Shown here piece by piece: positions 1 to 8,427 of a stretch of DNA of 35,277 nt (within the stretch, counting starts at the first letter, position 1; every line of letters starts with the position of its first letter). The notes under the pieces are model-generated. The model had not been told where the DNA came from, did no database searches, and was given only the letters and a program-made list of their open reading frames with translations. Where the stretch lies: NCBI GenBank assembly GCA_027037705.1, contig JALVYZ010000237.1:1-35277 (forward strand). Direction: 5' to 3'. The position numbers and the translations under genes were made by a program. Origin of the DNA: a bacterium. GTDB lineage: Bacteria; DYJV01; JALVYZ01.

Positions 1-212
1 TCCCCCTCGAGGCTAGCTACCTCTATAGCGTGGAGGCCGACAAGCTCTACGAGGTCCGCATTACCCCTCATCTACGCAGCCTAGTTGAGCACGCTGCTAA
101 GGCGCTAAGAGAGATGCTGGAGAGAGGAGAGCCTCCGAGCAACGTCGTGGTGCCCCGTAGGCGCTGCAGGGTATGCGCTTATCGCCACACATGCCCCTAC
201 TCGAGGGCATAG
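1..212 (+). CDS. cas4: Cas4-type CRISPR exonuclease, C-terminal fragment
   Basis: The reading frame is open to the left edge, so the gene is cut by the window; about 69 codons are visible. The tail reads CRVCAYRHTCPY, a cluster of three cysteines (C-x2-C-x5-C) close to the C-terminus. Cas4 proteins have such a cluster and use it, with one upstream cysteine, to hold an iron-sulfur cluster. The preceding helix-rich stretch (residues TPHLRSLVEHAAKAL) also fits the Cas4 C-terminal region. Cas4 takes part in spacer acquisition by trimming and selecting prespacers. It lies next to csa3 and the type I-A operon, which suggests that an adaptation module (cas1/cas2) lies to the left. The catalytic RecB-like core is outside the window, so the call rests on the cysteine motif and context. 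Confidence 0.72.
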   Translation, partial: PLEASYLYSVEADKLYEVRITPHLRSLVEHAAKALREMLERGEPPSNVVVPRRRCRVCAYRHTCPYSRA

Positions 213-288
213 CTAATAATAGCAGCATCTTCTCCTTGACCTCGTCGTGGTCCCGCCTTGGCTAGTCATTAGGGATCAGTGCTACCGC

Positions 289-960
289 CTAGGCATTTAC
301 ATAGGTCTTCCTCGTCGCCCTGTAGCGTCCGGTAGCAGGGTTGTATTCTGCGAGTCCCTGGGCTGCGAGCTGTCTGAGCTTCTTGTACGCAGTAGATTTA
401 GGTATTCCAAGTAACCGTGCTGCCTCCCCGGGACCTAGTTCAAGGCCTTTCTCGCTATAGCTTATCAGTGCTCTTAGGAGCTCCCGGGACAGCTCATCTA
501 GCTCCACGTTCTCGAGGTTCTCGAGAGGCTCCTCGACGAGGGCGTTAAAGCCCTCGCCCTCTATCCTTAACAACACATTCCTTATGCTGCCTTGTTGTCT
601 TAGCCCAGTGAGGGCATTGTAGAGAGCAATTACCAGGAGCCTTGGTCCACCGGTAAGCGATGCTACTACCTCGTCGTAGCCCCCGAGCTTCTCCCGGAGA
701 ACCCTCTTGAGCATCCATACGAGCTTTGGCAAGGACTCGCCACGGTAGGGTATCCTTACGAGCTCTGCCCGGGCTCCGAGGCTCGAAGAGAAGAGCTGGA
801 GCTGGGTAAAGGCTTTCTCAACACGAGTCCAGGCATCGCCGCCGGTATCGAGCGCTACCACTACCAGCCTACAGGGCCTATGGTCTCCCAGGGCCCTTAG
901 GATGAACTTCTCGTCGAAGCCAAGGCTTGCTAGTAGGAGCTTGTTGCAGTTCTTGCTCAA
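289..960 (-). CDS. csa3: Csa3, CARF-winged-helix CRISPR regulator
   Basis: The 223-residue protein has the two-part layout of Csa3. Residues 1-145 form a Rossmann-like CARF domain with the typical SLTGGPRLL loop at 101-109. Residues about 165-220 form a winged helix-turn-helix (AARLLGIPKSTAYKKL). Csa3 is a dimeric transcription factor of archaeal type I-A loci; it binds leader or cas promoters and can sense cyclic tetra-adenylate through the CARF domain. Here it is divergent from csa5, with about 140 bp of shared upstream DNA, so it probably controls the type I-A operon, the adaptation genes to its left, or both. Cas10 with GGDD downstream could supply the ligand; that link is inference. Confidence 0.88.
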   Translation of the reverse strand: MSKNCNKLLLASLGFDEKFILRALGDHRPCRLVVVALDTGGDAWTRVEKAFTQLQLFSSSLGARAELVRIPYRGESLPKLVWMLKRVLREKLGGYDEVVASLTGGPRLLVIALYNALTGLRQQGSIRNVLLRIEGEGFNALVEEPLENLENVELDELSRELLRALISYSEKGLELGPGEAARLLGIPKSTAYKKLRQLAAQGLAEYNPATGRYRATRKTYVNA

Positions 961-1101
961 CGCGGCTACAACCCCAGAGTGTTCACGGCTCTGTGTACCT
1001 GGGATAGTTGGTGGTGTTTCTCCTTATTAGGCCTAGCTGGAACGCAATATGCATAACGCTTAACTATAGTACACAATACCTATATGTAGTGGATACTAGC
1101 C
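961..1101. promoter_or_regulatory. Divergent csa3 / type I-A operon promoter region
   Basis: This 141-bp gap separates the starts of csa3 (leftward) and csa5 (rightward) and must hold both promoters. An AT-rich run with TTAACTATAG near 1060 is the best TATA candidate for the rightward operon. The csa5 frame has a stop at 1087-1089 and no ATG before its TTG, so the leader is short. No clear operator was found by eye. Confidence 0.4.
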
Positions 1102-1467
1102 TTGCAGCTAAAACCCATATGGCTCCCAAGAGTTCTCTCGTACTTCGCCGAGACCAGGCAGTTCGGGGTCCTAGATAGGATAGCAAATGCGCTTGGAGCT
1201 AACCAGGCACTAGCAGCACTATACGATGCCCTACGAGTGTATAGGAGCAACTGCCTCGGAGACAACCCGGACAGGGAGTGTCCCCGTGCAAGGATAAAGC
1301 AGGATGGAGAAGAGCGGGAGCTAGGCCCAGCAGAGCTACTGGAGAAGGCGGAGTACGAGCTCAACAAGATAGCCGAGATGCTGCTAGACAAGGAGCTCGA
1401 GGAGGAAGGACTACGCGTAGCTAGGACGGCGGCTCTCCTAGCCCTCGGGGCGAAGACAAAACAATAG
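1102..1467 (+). CDS. csa5: Csa5-like small subunit (Cas11a) of type I-A Cascade
   Basis: A 121-residue, mostly helical, highly charged protein directly upstream of cas7, the usual place and size for Csa5, the small subunit of archaeal type I-A effector complexes. Csa5 sits along the crRNA-target filament and helps hold the displaced strand. The start is TTG; an in-frame stop lies 13 bp upstream and there is no ATG between. It ends 20 bp before cas7. The family is poorly conserved in sequence, so the call rests mainly on position, size and helical character (AELLEKAEYELNKIAEML). Confidence 0.72.
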   Translation: MQLKPIWLPRVLSYFAETRQFGVLDRIANALGANQALAALYDALRVYRSNCLGDNPDRECPRARIKQDGEERELGPAELLEKAEYELNKIAEMLLDKELEEEGLRVARTAALLALGAKTKQ

Positions 1468-1487
1468 GTAGGAGGTGGCTCCTCTCC

Positions 1488-2519
1488 TTGCCCGTGTTCT
1501 TCTCGCTCTCAGCCCGGGTACTCATAAACCTAGAAGCCCTAAACATGGCGGAGAGTGTAGGAAATGTTGTAAGGCACCGGAGAGCGCCAGTAGTGCTGCG
1601 CACCGATAAGGGCTTCGTGCTGAGATATGTCCCGGTTATAAGCGGGGAGAGCCTTGCACATCACTACCAAGTCCTACTCGCCGAGATAGCGGGGAAGAAG
1701 GGGCTACCAGTGTGCAGCGCGTGCTCGCAGGGAGTGTTCCTCAAGCACGCTGATAGCAATGTCTTCAAGAAGTACGACGGCATTGACCCGAAGAAGATGT
1801 TCAAGAACGCAGCCGAGGCCGAGAAATACGTCGTGGAGAAATGTGTCGTCGAGGACATAGGTGGCTTCCTCTTCACAGACATGACTACTAAGCGTACATC
1901 GAGGTTCCGAGTAGGCTACATGATACCGGCCCTCGATGCTCTACGAGTCGGGGCTGCTGCTACTGAGGCACAGTTCCATGTGAGGTACTCGCCTGGTGCT
2001 GCTGGCGGCGAGCAAGCAATATACTATGTAGAGGTTGGTAGCGCTGTATACGTGTTCACCTATGCCCTTGATGCCTCCGCGGTAGGAGCCTATAGCATGG
2101 AGAACGCCGGGGCACCGAGAGAGAACCCCTACATCCTAGGCCAGGAGGATAGGAAAAAGAGAGTAGAGACCGCCTTAGACGCGCTCGCAGCACTACTGGG
2201 CGGAATGACCTGGGGAGCGAAGACAACGAGGTTCCAGCCTCACTGGAAAATACTGAGCCTAGTCGCCTCGATAACGGAGCCTATACCGTTCAACGTGTCA
2301 CCGGGCCACGACAAAGGCTACCTAGCCGAGACAGTTACGCGGGCATGCAGCCTATCAAGAGCCCTAGGCGACTTCAGCGCAACAATACTCTACTACGACG
2401 GCGAAGGCCTAGACGAGGCCAGCTGCGAAAAAGGCGAGAGAGTAGAGGTCATAGATAAGAATAGCTACATAGACGTGATAGAGGAGGCGAAGAAGAAAAT
2501 AACAGAGAAACTAGGATAG
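1488..2519 (+). CDS. cas7: Cas7/Csa2, type I-A Cascade backbone
   Basis: A 343-residue protein with the Csa2/DevR signature. The N-terminal beta strand and loop SARVLINLEALNMAESVGN begins an RRM-like fold, followed by a long thumb insertion and the GGMTWGAKTTRFQPHWK region near residue 240, typical of archaeal Cas7. Cas7 polymerises along the crRNA spacer and forms the body of the interference complex. A GGAGGTG motif at 1471-1477 precedes the TTG start; GTG at 1494 is also possible and would shorten it by two residues. It is second in the type I-A operon. Confidence 0.9.
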   Translation: MPVFFSLSARVLINLEALNMAESVGNVVRHRRAPVVLRTDKGFVLRYVPVISGESLAHHYQVLLAEIAGKKGLPVCSACSQGVFLKHADSNVFKKYDGIDPKKMFKNAAEAEKYVVEKCVVEDIGGFLFTDMTTKRTSRFRVGYMIPALDALRVGAAATEAQFHVRYSPGAAGGEQAIYYVEVGSAVYVFTYALDASAVGAYSMENAGAPRENPYILGQEDRKKRVETALDALAALLGGMTWGAKTTRFQPHWKILSLVASITEPIPFNVSPGHDKGYLAETVTRACSLSRALGDFSATILYYDGEGLDEASCEKGERVEVIDKNSYIDVIEEAKKKITEKLG

Positions 2520-2638
2520 CAGCAAACTAGTCATTTCTACTACTCATCCACTATATCCTCTCGCCTCCTGTTCCTTTGCTTACGCGGCTATACATGCTGA
2601 TAGCCGAGGGAGGGCTAGCAAGGGCCTTGAAACCCGTC

Positions 2639-3448
2639 ATGATAGTCAGCAAGGTTGAGCTAGCATGGGGGTTTAGCGTACGCTACGCCGGGTTATCGGC
2701 TGCCCAGCCCTCGCTCCCCCTACCACCACCCACTACCGTGATAGGGTTCTACGCGGAGCCCCTGGCAAGGCTCCTAGGGCTCCCCGAGTACGGCTTAGCG
2801 AAGCACTGTAGCCCCGCAGGCCTCCTTGCCAAGTACACACTTGGTGCTGCTGCCGGGCTTGACCCGGAGAGCCCCGTAGCCATTAGCGCCCATAGCGACG
2901 TGACGCGGGTGTTATCGCTACCCTATCAGAGGAAGAGGCGAGACTGGGAACCATATGCCTGGAGTGTACAAGCCCTGGGAGCAGCCTATGGCCCCGGGGC
3001 TAGGCTGTACCTAGGCATAGTAGTCGATGCCGAGGGCCTTGCAAGGGAAACCGGCGTAGACGCCGAGGAGCTAGCCGAGCCCATAGCGTGGGCGGGTTGG
3101 AGGCTTGGGTCCAAGGAGGGCCTCGTCTCGGTTCTTGAAAGCTTTGTAGGTGAGCCAGAGACCTTGGAGAAAGAATTTCCCTCAATTCTTTACCAGGAAG
3201 GAGACGTAGCAACCCCCCTCACAATGGGATCAGTTAAGACTATTACTATGTGGAGGCCAGAGCTAGGAGTCTTCTGTGGAGAGGTCACCCAGCCTACGTA
3301 TGAGGAGTACTTTGTGCCCACAAGCCCATACTCTACCCAGGTCTTGCTACTTCCTCCAAGCAAGCCTGTAGTATTCAAGCCCCGGGACTCTGTAGCTTAT
3401 TGTCTTGATACTGATAGGGGTTTATGCATAGCTGCTAAAGGTGTCTGA
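2639..3448 (+). CDS. cas5: Cas5a, crRNA 5'-handle subunit of type I-A Cascade
   Basis: The protein starts with a beta strand and loop (MIVSKVELAWGFSVRYAG) and continues into LPLPPPTTVIGFYAEPLARL, a hallmark of Cas5: the PPPTT turn before the first long helix. Cas5 caps the crRNA 5' handle and contacts the large subunit. I chose ATG 2639 (269 residues) because Cas5 proteins normally begin right at this strand; the frame is open upstream and TTG 2576 would add 21 residues with no clear homology. The next gene starts 3 bp after the stop, so cas5 and cas8a2 are probably translationally coupled. Confidence 0.85.
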   Translation: MIVSKVELAWGFSVRYAGLSAAQPSLPLPPPTTVIGFYAEPLARLLGLPEYGLAKHCSPAGLLAKYTLGAAAGLDPESPVAISAHSDVTRVLSLPYQRKRRDWEPYAWSVQALGAAYGPGARLYLGIVVDAEGLARETGVDAEELAEPIAWAGWRLGSKEGLVSVLESFVGEPETLEKEFPSILYQEGDVATPLTMGSVKTITMWRPELGVFCGEVTQPTYEEYFVPTSPYSTQVLLLPPSKPVVFKPRDSVAYCLDTDRGLCIAAKGV

Positions 3449-3451
3449 GCA

Positions 3452-4585
3452 TTGTACAGTGTCGAGCTCTTCCCACCCGGTTGGATGGGTAGAGGTTTCC
3501 AGCTACTAGCGCTTGCAGCGGCTCCACCGTATCTCGTAGAATCAATAGAGTATGATAAGGTAGTATTTGAGGACAAGGATAGCTTCATAGAGGTCCTCTC
3601 AGCTGCTTACAGCATAGCCGCGGGCCTGCTATCCGATAAACTCGTACAGATTCCCCGCATGTTCGGTAACGACTATAAGCCGGTTGAGAAGCTGGCTGGC
3701 AAGAAGCTGTCAAAGAGCGAGAAGAGATGGGACATAGCTACACAGCTGGTAGTTGAACGCTTGGTCTCGGGAGGCCTTGACCCTGATGGGCCACGGGTAG
3801 TGCCGCTAGCCCTCATGAAGCTTAATTTATTCGAGAAAGCACGTACGATGAAGGGTGGTAGGCCTCTTAGCGACCGGGTTGGAAAGGTTAAGCCCTCTTC
3901 CCTTGCACTAGCTCTTGTTGGTGGCTTATTATCTAAGCTCGGGAGAGTAGGCGATAAAGGCGTCTACGTGGTCCCGCTGCCAGACGCCGGGAAAGAGGAT
4001 CTCGAGACAGTTATGGCGCTCTACTCTATAGCTACTATGACCGGCGTCGATACTAGCCTTGAGCCTCTTGGCCGCCTCTTATCGAGGCAGCGGGTAGCCG
4101 AGCTACCTGTCAGTCTTGACGCTCTACTAGTGTTATACGCTGCCGGGCTAGTAGCCGAGCTACTCGATACCAAGCCGGGAGAGCTATGTGGGGCCAGTAG
4201 CGTTCTCGACCAATTACTGTTCGCGAACGTGTCCGAGGCGGGAAACAGACCCATACTCAACGAGTTGTCCCCCTTAGCTCTCTCTGAGCCGTTATGCATC
4301 CTTGGCTCGGCGCCGCTAAGGGTTCTCGGCTCCCTGCTCCGTAGGGCGGTCTCGCAGGGTCTCTGTGGAGGCGAGCAAGACCCCGGTAGGGAGGCTGTCG
4401 GTCACTGTCTTGGCAGGCTCTTCCTCTACACTATTACGGGTGACAATGTGTACCTCTATGACTGTGCCCGGTTACTCCGAGGAGCAGCGGAGAGCAACGC
4501 GTGCGAGAAGACACGGGGCTCGCTCCTCTGGGCGGCGAGGAATGTGGCCGAGGCCGCTACTAGCCAAGTACTGTACGTGGCCTGA
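3452..4585 (+). CDS. cas8a2: Cas8a2/Csa4 large subunit of type I-A Cascade
   Basis: A 377-residue protein between cas5 and cas3', where archaeal I-A loci carry Csa4 (Cas8a2). It begins with MYSVELFPPGWMGRGFQLLALAA, with the N-terminal character of the Csa4 family. The rest is largely helical, with scattered cysteines towards the C-terminus. Cas8 subunits recognise the PAM and recruit Cas3. No catalytic motif is expected. The TTG start follows the cas5 stop by 3 bp and cas3' follows by 6 bp. Confidence 0.82.
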   Translation: MYSVELFPPGWMGRGFQLLALAAAPPYLVESIEYDKVVFEDKDSFIEVLSAAYSIAAGLLSDKLVQIPRMFGNDYKPVEKLAGKKLSKSEKRWDIATQLVVERLVSGGLDPDGPRVVPLALMKLNLFEKARTMKGGRPLSDRVGKVKPSSLALALVGGLLSKLGRVGDKGVYVVPLPDAGKEDLETVMALYSIATMTGVDTSLEPLGRLLSRQRVAELPVSLDALLVLYAAGLVAELLDTKPGELCGASSVLDQLLFANVSEAGNRPILNELSPLALSEPLCILGSAPLRVLGSLLRRAVSQGLCGGEQDPGREAVGHCLGRLFLYTITGDNVYLYDCARLLRGAAESNACEKTRGSLLWAARNVAEAATSQVLYVA

Positions 4586-4591
4586 GGAGCC

Positions 4592-6322
4592 TTGAGGAAG
4601 CCCTGGGAGCGCCCCGGCATAGACAAGCTGGTAGAGAGTATTCGTAGGGGCTCTAGCACCGTCTTCGTTGCCCCGACAGGTTATGGGAAGAGCAAGTCGG
4701 TTCCAAGGCTCCTAGAGGAGAGCAGGAGTGCTGGCATCGCGGCCCGTGTAATACACGTGCTTCCACTGAGGGCTCTCGTCGAGCAACAGTTCATGTTCCT
4801 CAGGAGCCTCTTGGGGAGCCGCGTGGGGTTCCTCGCAGGGCTAAGGCTAGGCCACGGGGACTACTCCGGCTTCATGCTCCGCAAAGCAGTTGTCTCAACC
4901 CTTGACAGCTTCTCCCTCAACCTTGCCCGCCTACCCGTGGCGGAGCTCAGTGGCGTACTCCGAGACGTGTTTGAGGGCCACTACGAGCTCCCCCGCGCAG
5001 CTATTTTCTCCTCGCTAACGGTTCTCGACGAGGCCCATCTCTACGCCGAGCCCTGGGCAGAGGAGCCGCCACTATCAAGACTCTTCACGGAGCTAGTGCT
5101 GAGCGTGTTCTCGCGGGCAGGGCTACCAGTAGTGGTTGAGACCGCTACCATGCCCCGAGGCCTAGTGGAGAGAATAGCCAAGAAGACCCGTGGAGACATA
5201 ATCGCTGTCTGTAGGGACTGTTGCCACGACACAAGGTGCACCGCTATCCATGACAAGGAGTACGAGGAGGAGCAAAGCCTTGCTTGGAGAACAAGCCTAG
5301 TAGACAAGACCAGCGCGCTCCATCGGGCAAAGGAGCTAGCCGAGACTGGTAGAAAGGTACTGGTAAGCGTGAACACCGTGGGCTCCGCTATAGAGGCCTA
5401 TAACTACCTTGCCGAGCACCTGGGTAGAGAGGACATCGTGCTCGTGCACGGAAGACTTAGCGCAGCGGATCGCGAAGAAGCGGTCAAGAATATACCCGGG
5501 GCAAGGATCGTTGTGGCTACACAGGTTATAGAGGCAGGTGTAGACGTTGACGCAGAGGCCCTGGTCACCGAGGCGGCTACCCCTAGTAGCCTAGCCCAGA
5601 GAGCTGGGAGGCTATGCAGAGGCAAGGAGACACTCGAGAGGTGTAGAGAGGAGCCACCAGAGGTAATAATCTATGAGCCCGAGAAGCCCCACCCCTACGG
5701 GGATGCAGTCCCAGCTACATTGATCCAGTTAGAGAAACTCAAGCAGGTGGGAGACGGTGTCGAGTGGAGGCTCCTAGACGACCGGGTAGAGGATACTGGG
5801 AGGCTTAGGAGCTTCCGCGTACTAGTAGAGAGCGTTGAGGACAAGGCCTGGGAGAAACAAGTCCTAGGCAGAGAGCAAGTAGCCTACCTCAACCTCCTAT
5901 ACCTAAGCCTAACAAGCATCTCCAGGGCATCACCGAGGCCAGCAAAGCTACTACTCAGCCACTACTGCAGCCTCGTCCGAGACTCATCCCTCGTAACACT
6001 AGCGATCCCTCGGGATAAGGACGGCTACGACTACCTGGATACCAGCTTGGGCCTCCTAGCAAAGAAGGCTGATAAGATACTTGATTGTCGCGGTGATAGG
6101 TGCAGAGTATTGCTCATAGGTTATGGGGACGAGGTAAAGGAGGTAGAGGACACGGCTCCCCGGGAGAAGTTGCTAAGAGCACTACAGAGCTGCTCGTCGT
6201 ACATGAGTCTCTACCCTGGGCTCGTCGCCGAAGCGGCGAGAAGGCATGGGCTCCGAGGATACCAGCTCCTACCAGTCACGAGGCCCGGGGCCTATCTCAG
6301 AGGAATAGGGCTCGTGGCCTGA
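4592..6322 (+). CDS. cas3: Cas3' helicase (SF2 DEAH-type)
   Basis: A 576-residue superfamily 2 helicase without an HD domain, as in split I-A Cas3. Visible motifs: Walker A APTGYGKSK (GKS at 32-34), DEAH at 146-149, ETATM (motif III) near 190, TQVIEAGVDVD (motif V) and QRAGRLCRG (motif VI, Q at 336). It unwinds target DNA recruited by Cascade so that the separate Cas3'' nuclease can degrade it. A compact cysteine cluster (CRDCCHDTRC, about 206-215), just after motif III, could bind a metal or form disulfides; I do not know it as a family constant. The TTG start is preceded by GAGGAG. The nuclease gene follows after 5 bp. Confidence 0.93.
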   Translation: MRKPWERPGIDKLVESIRRGSSTVFVAPTGYGKSKSVPRLLEESRSAGIAARVIHVLPLRALVEQQFMFLRSLLGSRVGFLAGLRLGHGDYSGFMLRKAVVSTLDSFSLNLARLPVAELSGVLRDVFEGHYELPRAAIFSSLTVLDEAHLYAEPWAEEPPLSRLFTELVLSVFSRAGLPVVVETATMPRGLVERIAKKTRGDIIAVCRDCCHDTRCTAIHDKEYEEEQSLAWRTSLVDKTSALHRAKELAETGRKVLVSVNTVGSAIEAYNYLAEHLGREDIVLVHGRLSAADREEAVKNIPGARIVVATQVIEAGVDVDAEALVTEAATPSSLAQRAGRLCRGKETLERCREEPPEVIIYEPEKPHPYGDAVPATLIQLEKLKQVGDGVEWRLLDDRVEDTGRLRSFRVLVESVEDKAWEKQVLGREQVAYLNLLYLSLTSISRASPRPAKLLLSHYCSLVRDSSLVTLAIPRDKDGYDYLDTSLGLLAKKADKILDCRGDRCRVLLIGYGDEVKEVEDTAPREKLLRALQSCSSYMSLYPGLVAEAARRHGLRGYQLLPVTRPGAYLRGIGLVA

Positions 6323-6327
6323 TAGCC

Positions 6328-7182
6328 ATGGCTCTCTACGCGTGGACCGGGGTAAGGCTTGGAGAGCATAGCTGCAACGTAGCCGGGCTACTACTGGGGC
6401 TCTTCGGCGAAGAACTAGGAGTGGTTGCTAGAAGGCTCGGCGTAAACACTGACCACTTACTTGTAGCAGCGGGGACAGCTGCACTCCTCCACGACGCTGG
6501 CAAGGCAGCGAAAAAGTTCCAAGAAACACTACGCAGCAGGAGACCGAGCTTCGTCTGCCACGAGCTAGTAGCCGGGAGCCTAGTCTACAACACCACCCAT
6601 GCACTACTAGCCGGGCTCGATGCAGGAAAGGAGGAGCTACTAGCAACAATAGCCAGCATAGCAGCGCTACGACACCACCACGCCATGAGGACCCTCGGCG
6701 AGTGCATAGACCTGGCAAAGAAGCAGAGAGTACCGGGCTTAAGCACAGAGGAAGTGATAGAGCTAGCAGCCGAGATAGAGGAGGCATGCCCCGAGGCAAC
6801 GACCCTAGCACTCGTGCTCCAAAGACTAGCCAGAGACTATACTCCCCTAGAAGGAGCCTCAGTAACAAGAAACGCTATACAAAGCCTCGAAGAAACACAC
6901 CACGTGAGCAAAGAACTACTCTCACTAGCAGCCTCAGCACTAACCGGGCTACTAAGCCTAGCAGACTACCTAGCAGCAACAACACTAGACAAACGAGCCC
7001 ATGATCCCAAGCCACAAGGATACACAAAACAAGTACTCAAAGAACTACAATACCTAATAACACCAGTACAGGGAACAACCCATCTAACCACAAAACTCCA
7101 AACAATAGCGCTCGAGGGGAGAAAGAAACTCGTACAACTACTCGAAGAAGCACTACAGGAAACCATTCTATTCCACTACTAG
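6328..7182 (+). CDS. cas3HD: Cas3'' HD nuclease
   Basis: A 284-residue HD-superfamily nuclease. The metal-site residues are all visible: H14 (GEHSCNV), H55-D56 (LLHDAGK), H78 (CHELVAG) and the triple H116-H118 (LRHHHAM). Cas3'' cuts single-stranded DNA exposed by Cas3'. I chose ATG 6328, just after the cas3' stop. The frame is open further upstream inside cas3', but that extension has no HD similarity and would overlap by more than 200 bp. It is the last gene of the I-A operon. Its final 300 bp and the following untranslated DNA become strikingly poor in G on the coding strand. CRISPR leader 1 begins soon after. Confidence 0.9.
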   Translation: MALYAWTGVRLGEHSCNVAGLLLGLFGEELGVVARRLGVNTDHLLVAAGTAALLHDAGKAAKKFQETLRSRRPSFVCHELVAGSLVYNTTHALLAGLDAGKEELLATIASIAALRHHHAMRTLGECIDLAKKQRVPGLSTEEVIELAAEIEEACPEATTLALVLQRLARDYTPLEGASVTRNAIQSLEETHHVSKELLSLAASALTGLLSLADYLAATTLDKRAHDPKPQGYTKQVLKELQYLITPVQGTTHLTTKLQTIALEGRKKLVQLLEEALQETILFHY

Positions 7183-7548
7183 GCCCCTATAACACAGCCA
7201 CAAAGCACCACAAAAACACACCATATAATCAGCACGACAAAACACGCCTACACAATACATATTTAGCTAAATCATCATTATAAAAATAGTACATGTTTTT
7301 ATAGATAAGTAAAGAATATAACGAAAAATAACCTAAATCAGCGCTACAAAACTTTCTTTTCTCTTGGGAACACTCCGTGGATGAATTTGAATGCTTCCTT
7401 GGGAACAACGTTTCGAATCCATACGAATCCATAGGAACACCTTCAGGGTCTCAGAATGCTCGATACACGGGAATTAGAGATGTGCCTAATAGCTTAAATA
7501 ACAAACTCATGCAGAGGCCTCATACAGACCCAAAAGGGAACCATACCA
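7183..7548 (+). promoter_or_regulatory. Leader of CRISPR array 1
   Basis: A gene-free, AT-rich stretch ending at the first repeat. From about 7360 it carries motifs shared with the leaders of arrays 2 and 3: two copies of TTGGGAACA (7364-7372, 7399-7407), two of CGAATCCAT (7414-7422, 7424-7432), then AGGAACACCTTCAGGGTCT, and AACCATACCA at the repeat junction. The left part (7183-7350) is AT-rich with short runs such as ATATTTAGC and holds no supported gene. The shared blocks probably guide integration of new spacers or bind a regulator such as Csa3; that role is inference. Confidence 0.85.
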
Positions 7549-8064
7549 GACATACTCAAAAGAGAACTGAAAGAATTTTATCAGCAAAGTCTTGTACTCT
7601 CTTTACTAGCTCGCTTCTGACATACTCAAAAGAGAACTGAAAGTAGTAATGACTCTCAACGGGTTCATGAGCCTAAGTATATCGCATGACGAGACATACT
7701 CAAAAGAGAACTGAAAGTATACCGAGCAAGAAAGCAACAATGTAGGGATTAGTAAGCGCCCGACATACTCAAAAGAGAACTGAAAGTCGAGGTACACGAT
7801 GAGCTTCATACCCGACTCTTTTACCTTTAGACATACTCAAAAGAGAACTGAAAGGGAACAGGGACGCGGGGCTTGCGGCCTCGTCGAGTGCGGAGCCCGA
7901 CATACTCAAAAGAGAACTGAAAGGTAGTATCTGGCCGATGGCGGCTCCTGGTAGATAGTCGGTGCCGAATGACATACTCAAAAGAGAACTGAAAGCATCA
8001 CTGTAGTTCTCCGTGCCCCTCTTCTTACATATCTCCAGCGACATACTCAATAGAGAAGTGAAGG
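7549..8064 (+). CRISPR. CRISPR array 1 (8 repeats, 7 spacers)
   Basis: Repeats of 25 bp start at 7549, 7619, 7693, 7762, 7830, 7899, 7971 and 8040. The first seven are identical, beginning GACATACTC and ending GAACTGAAAG. Spacers are 43-49 bp. The last copy has three changes, the usual sign of the leader-distal end, so the array reads rightward from leader 1. A 24-25 nt repeat without a strong hairpin is typical of crenarchaeal I-A/III loci, where one Cas6 often serves several effector types; cas6 is not in this window. Spacer targets cannot be identified here. Confidence 0.98.
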
Positions 8065-8427
8065 TCACCGTTGGGTTGACTTTGCTGGTATTCCTGGCAT
8101 CTTTCTTGGACATGTCTATGTTTGATTCAGTAAGGAATTTAAAGAAGTAAATACGGGAACAAGATTTGCGTGTCGAGTACTATTATTCGGTCAAGGTGCC
8201 TGGAAGAGGATTGTAAGGCTTGGCTCTGCTGGATTCTATAGCGTGTCGGTCTTACTGAGCTAAGTTTACGAATGCGGAGAAGGGGACGAGCAGGGCGGGA
8301 TAGGAGTTTAATTATGGGGAAATCTGTAGGGGGCTTGTGTAGATAGATGTTGGTTTGGGGAGTAATGCTGAGGAACTGGGGGATAAGGGGTATTGGTGGC
8401 GCTGAGGAGTTCGTGTGCGACCGTTAT
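8065..8427. other. Gene-free DNA after array 1
   Basis: About 360 bp between the degenerate last repeat and the end of the minus-strand gene at 8428. It holds no supported gene. At 8205-8217 it has AGAGGATTGTAAG, one mismatch from the 3' half of the array-3 repeat (AGAGAATTGTAAG), possibly a relic repeat or chance. The right half is G-rich on the + strand and C-rich in the sense of the minus-strand gene, so it may act as that operon's 3' region. Confidence 0.5.

Noticed and set aside
1080-1391. Minus-strand serine-rich frame opposite csa5
   Set aside because: Shadow of csa5; the serine-rich, low-complexity protein is typical of antisense frames in this codon usage.
5207-5236. Cas3' cysteine cluster as a separate zinc-finger gene
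   Set aside because: It is inside one continuous helicase frame between motifs III and IV.
6100-6327. N-terminal extension of cas3''
   Set aside because: It lies inside cas3', has no HD-family likeness, and ATG 6328 sits right after the cas3' stop.
7377-7640. Plus-strand frame from leader 1 into array 1
   Set aside because: It runs through conserved leader blocks and the first two repeats; no protein features.
7606-8113. Minus-strand frames through array 1 with a repeated SSLLSMS peptide
   Set aside because: The peptide is the translation of the CRISPR repeat, and the frames exist only because repeats lack stops.
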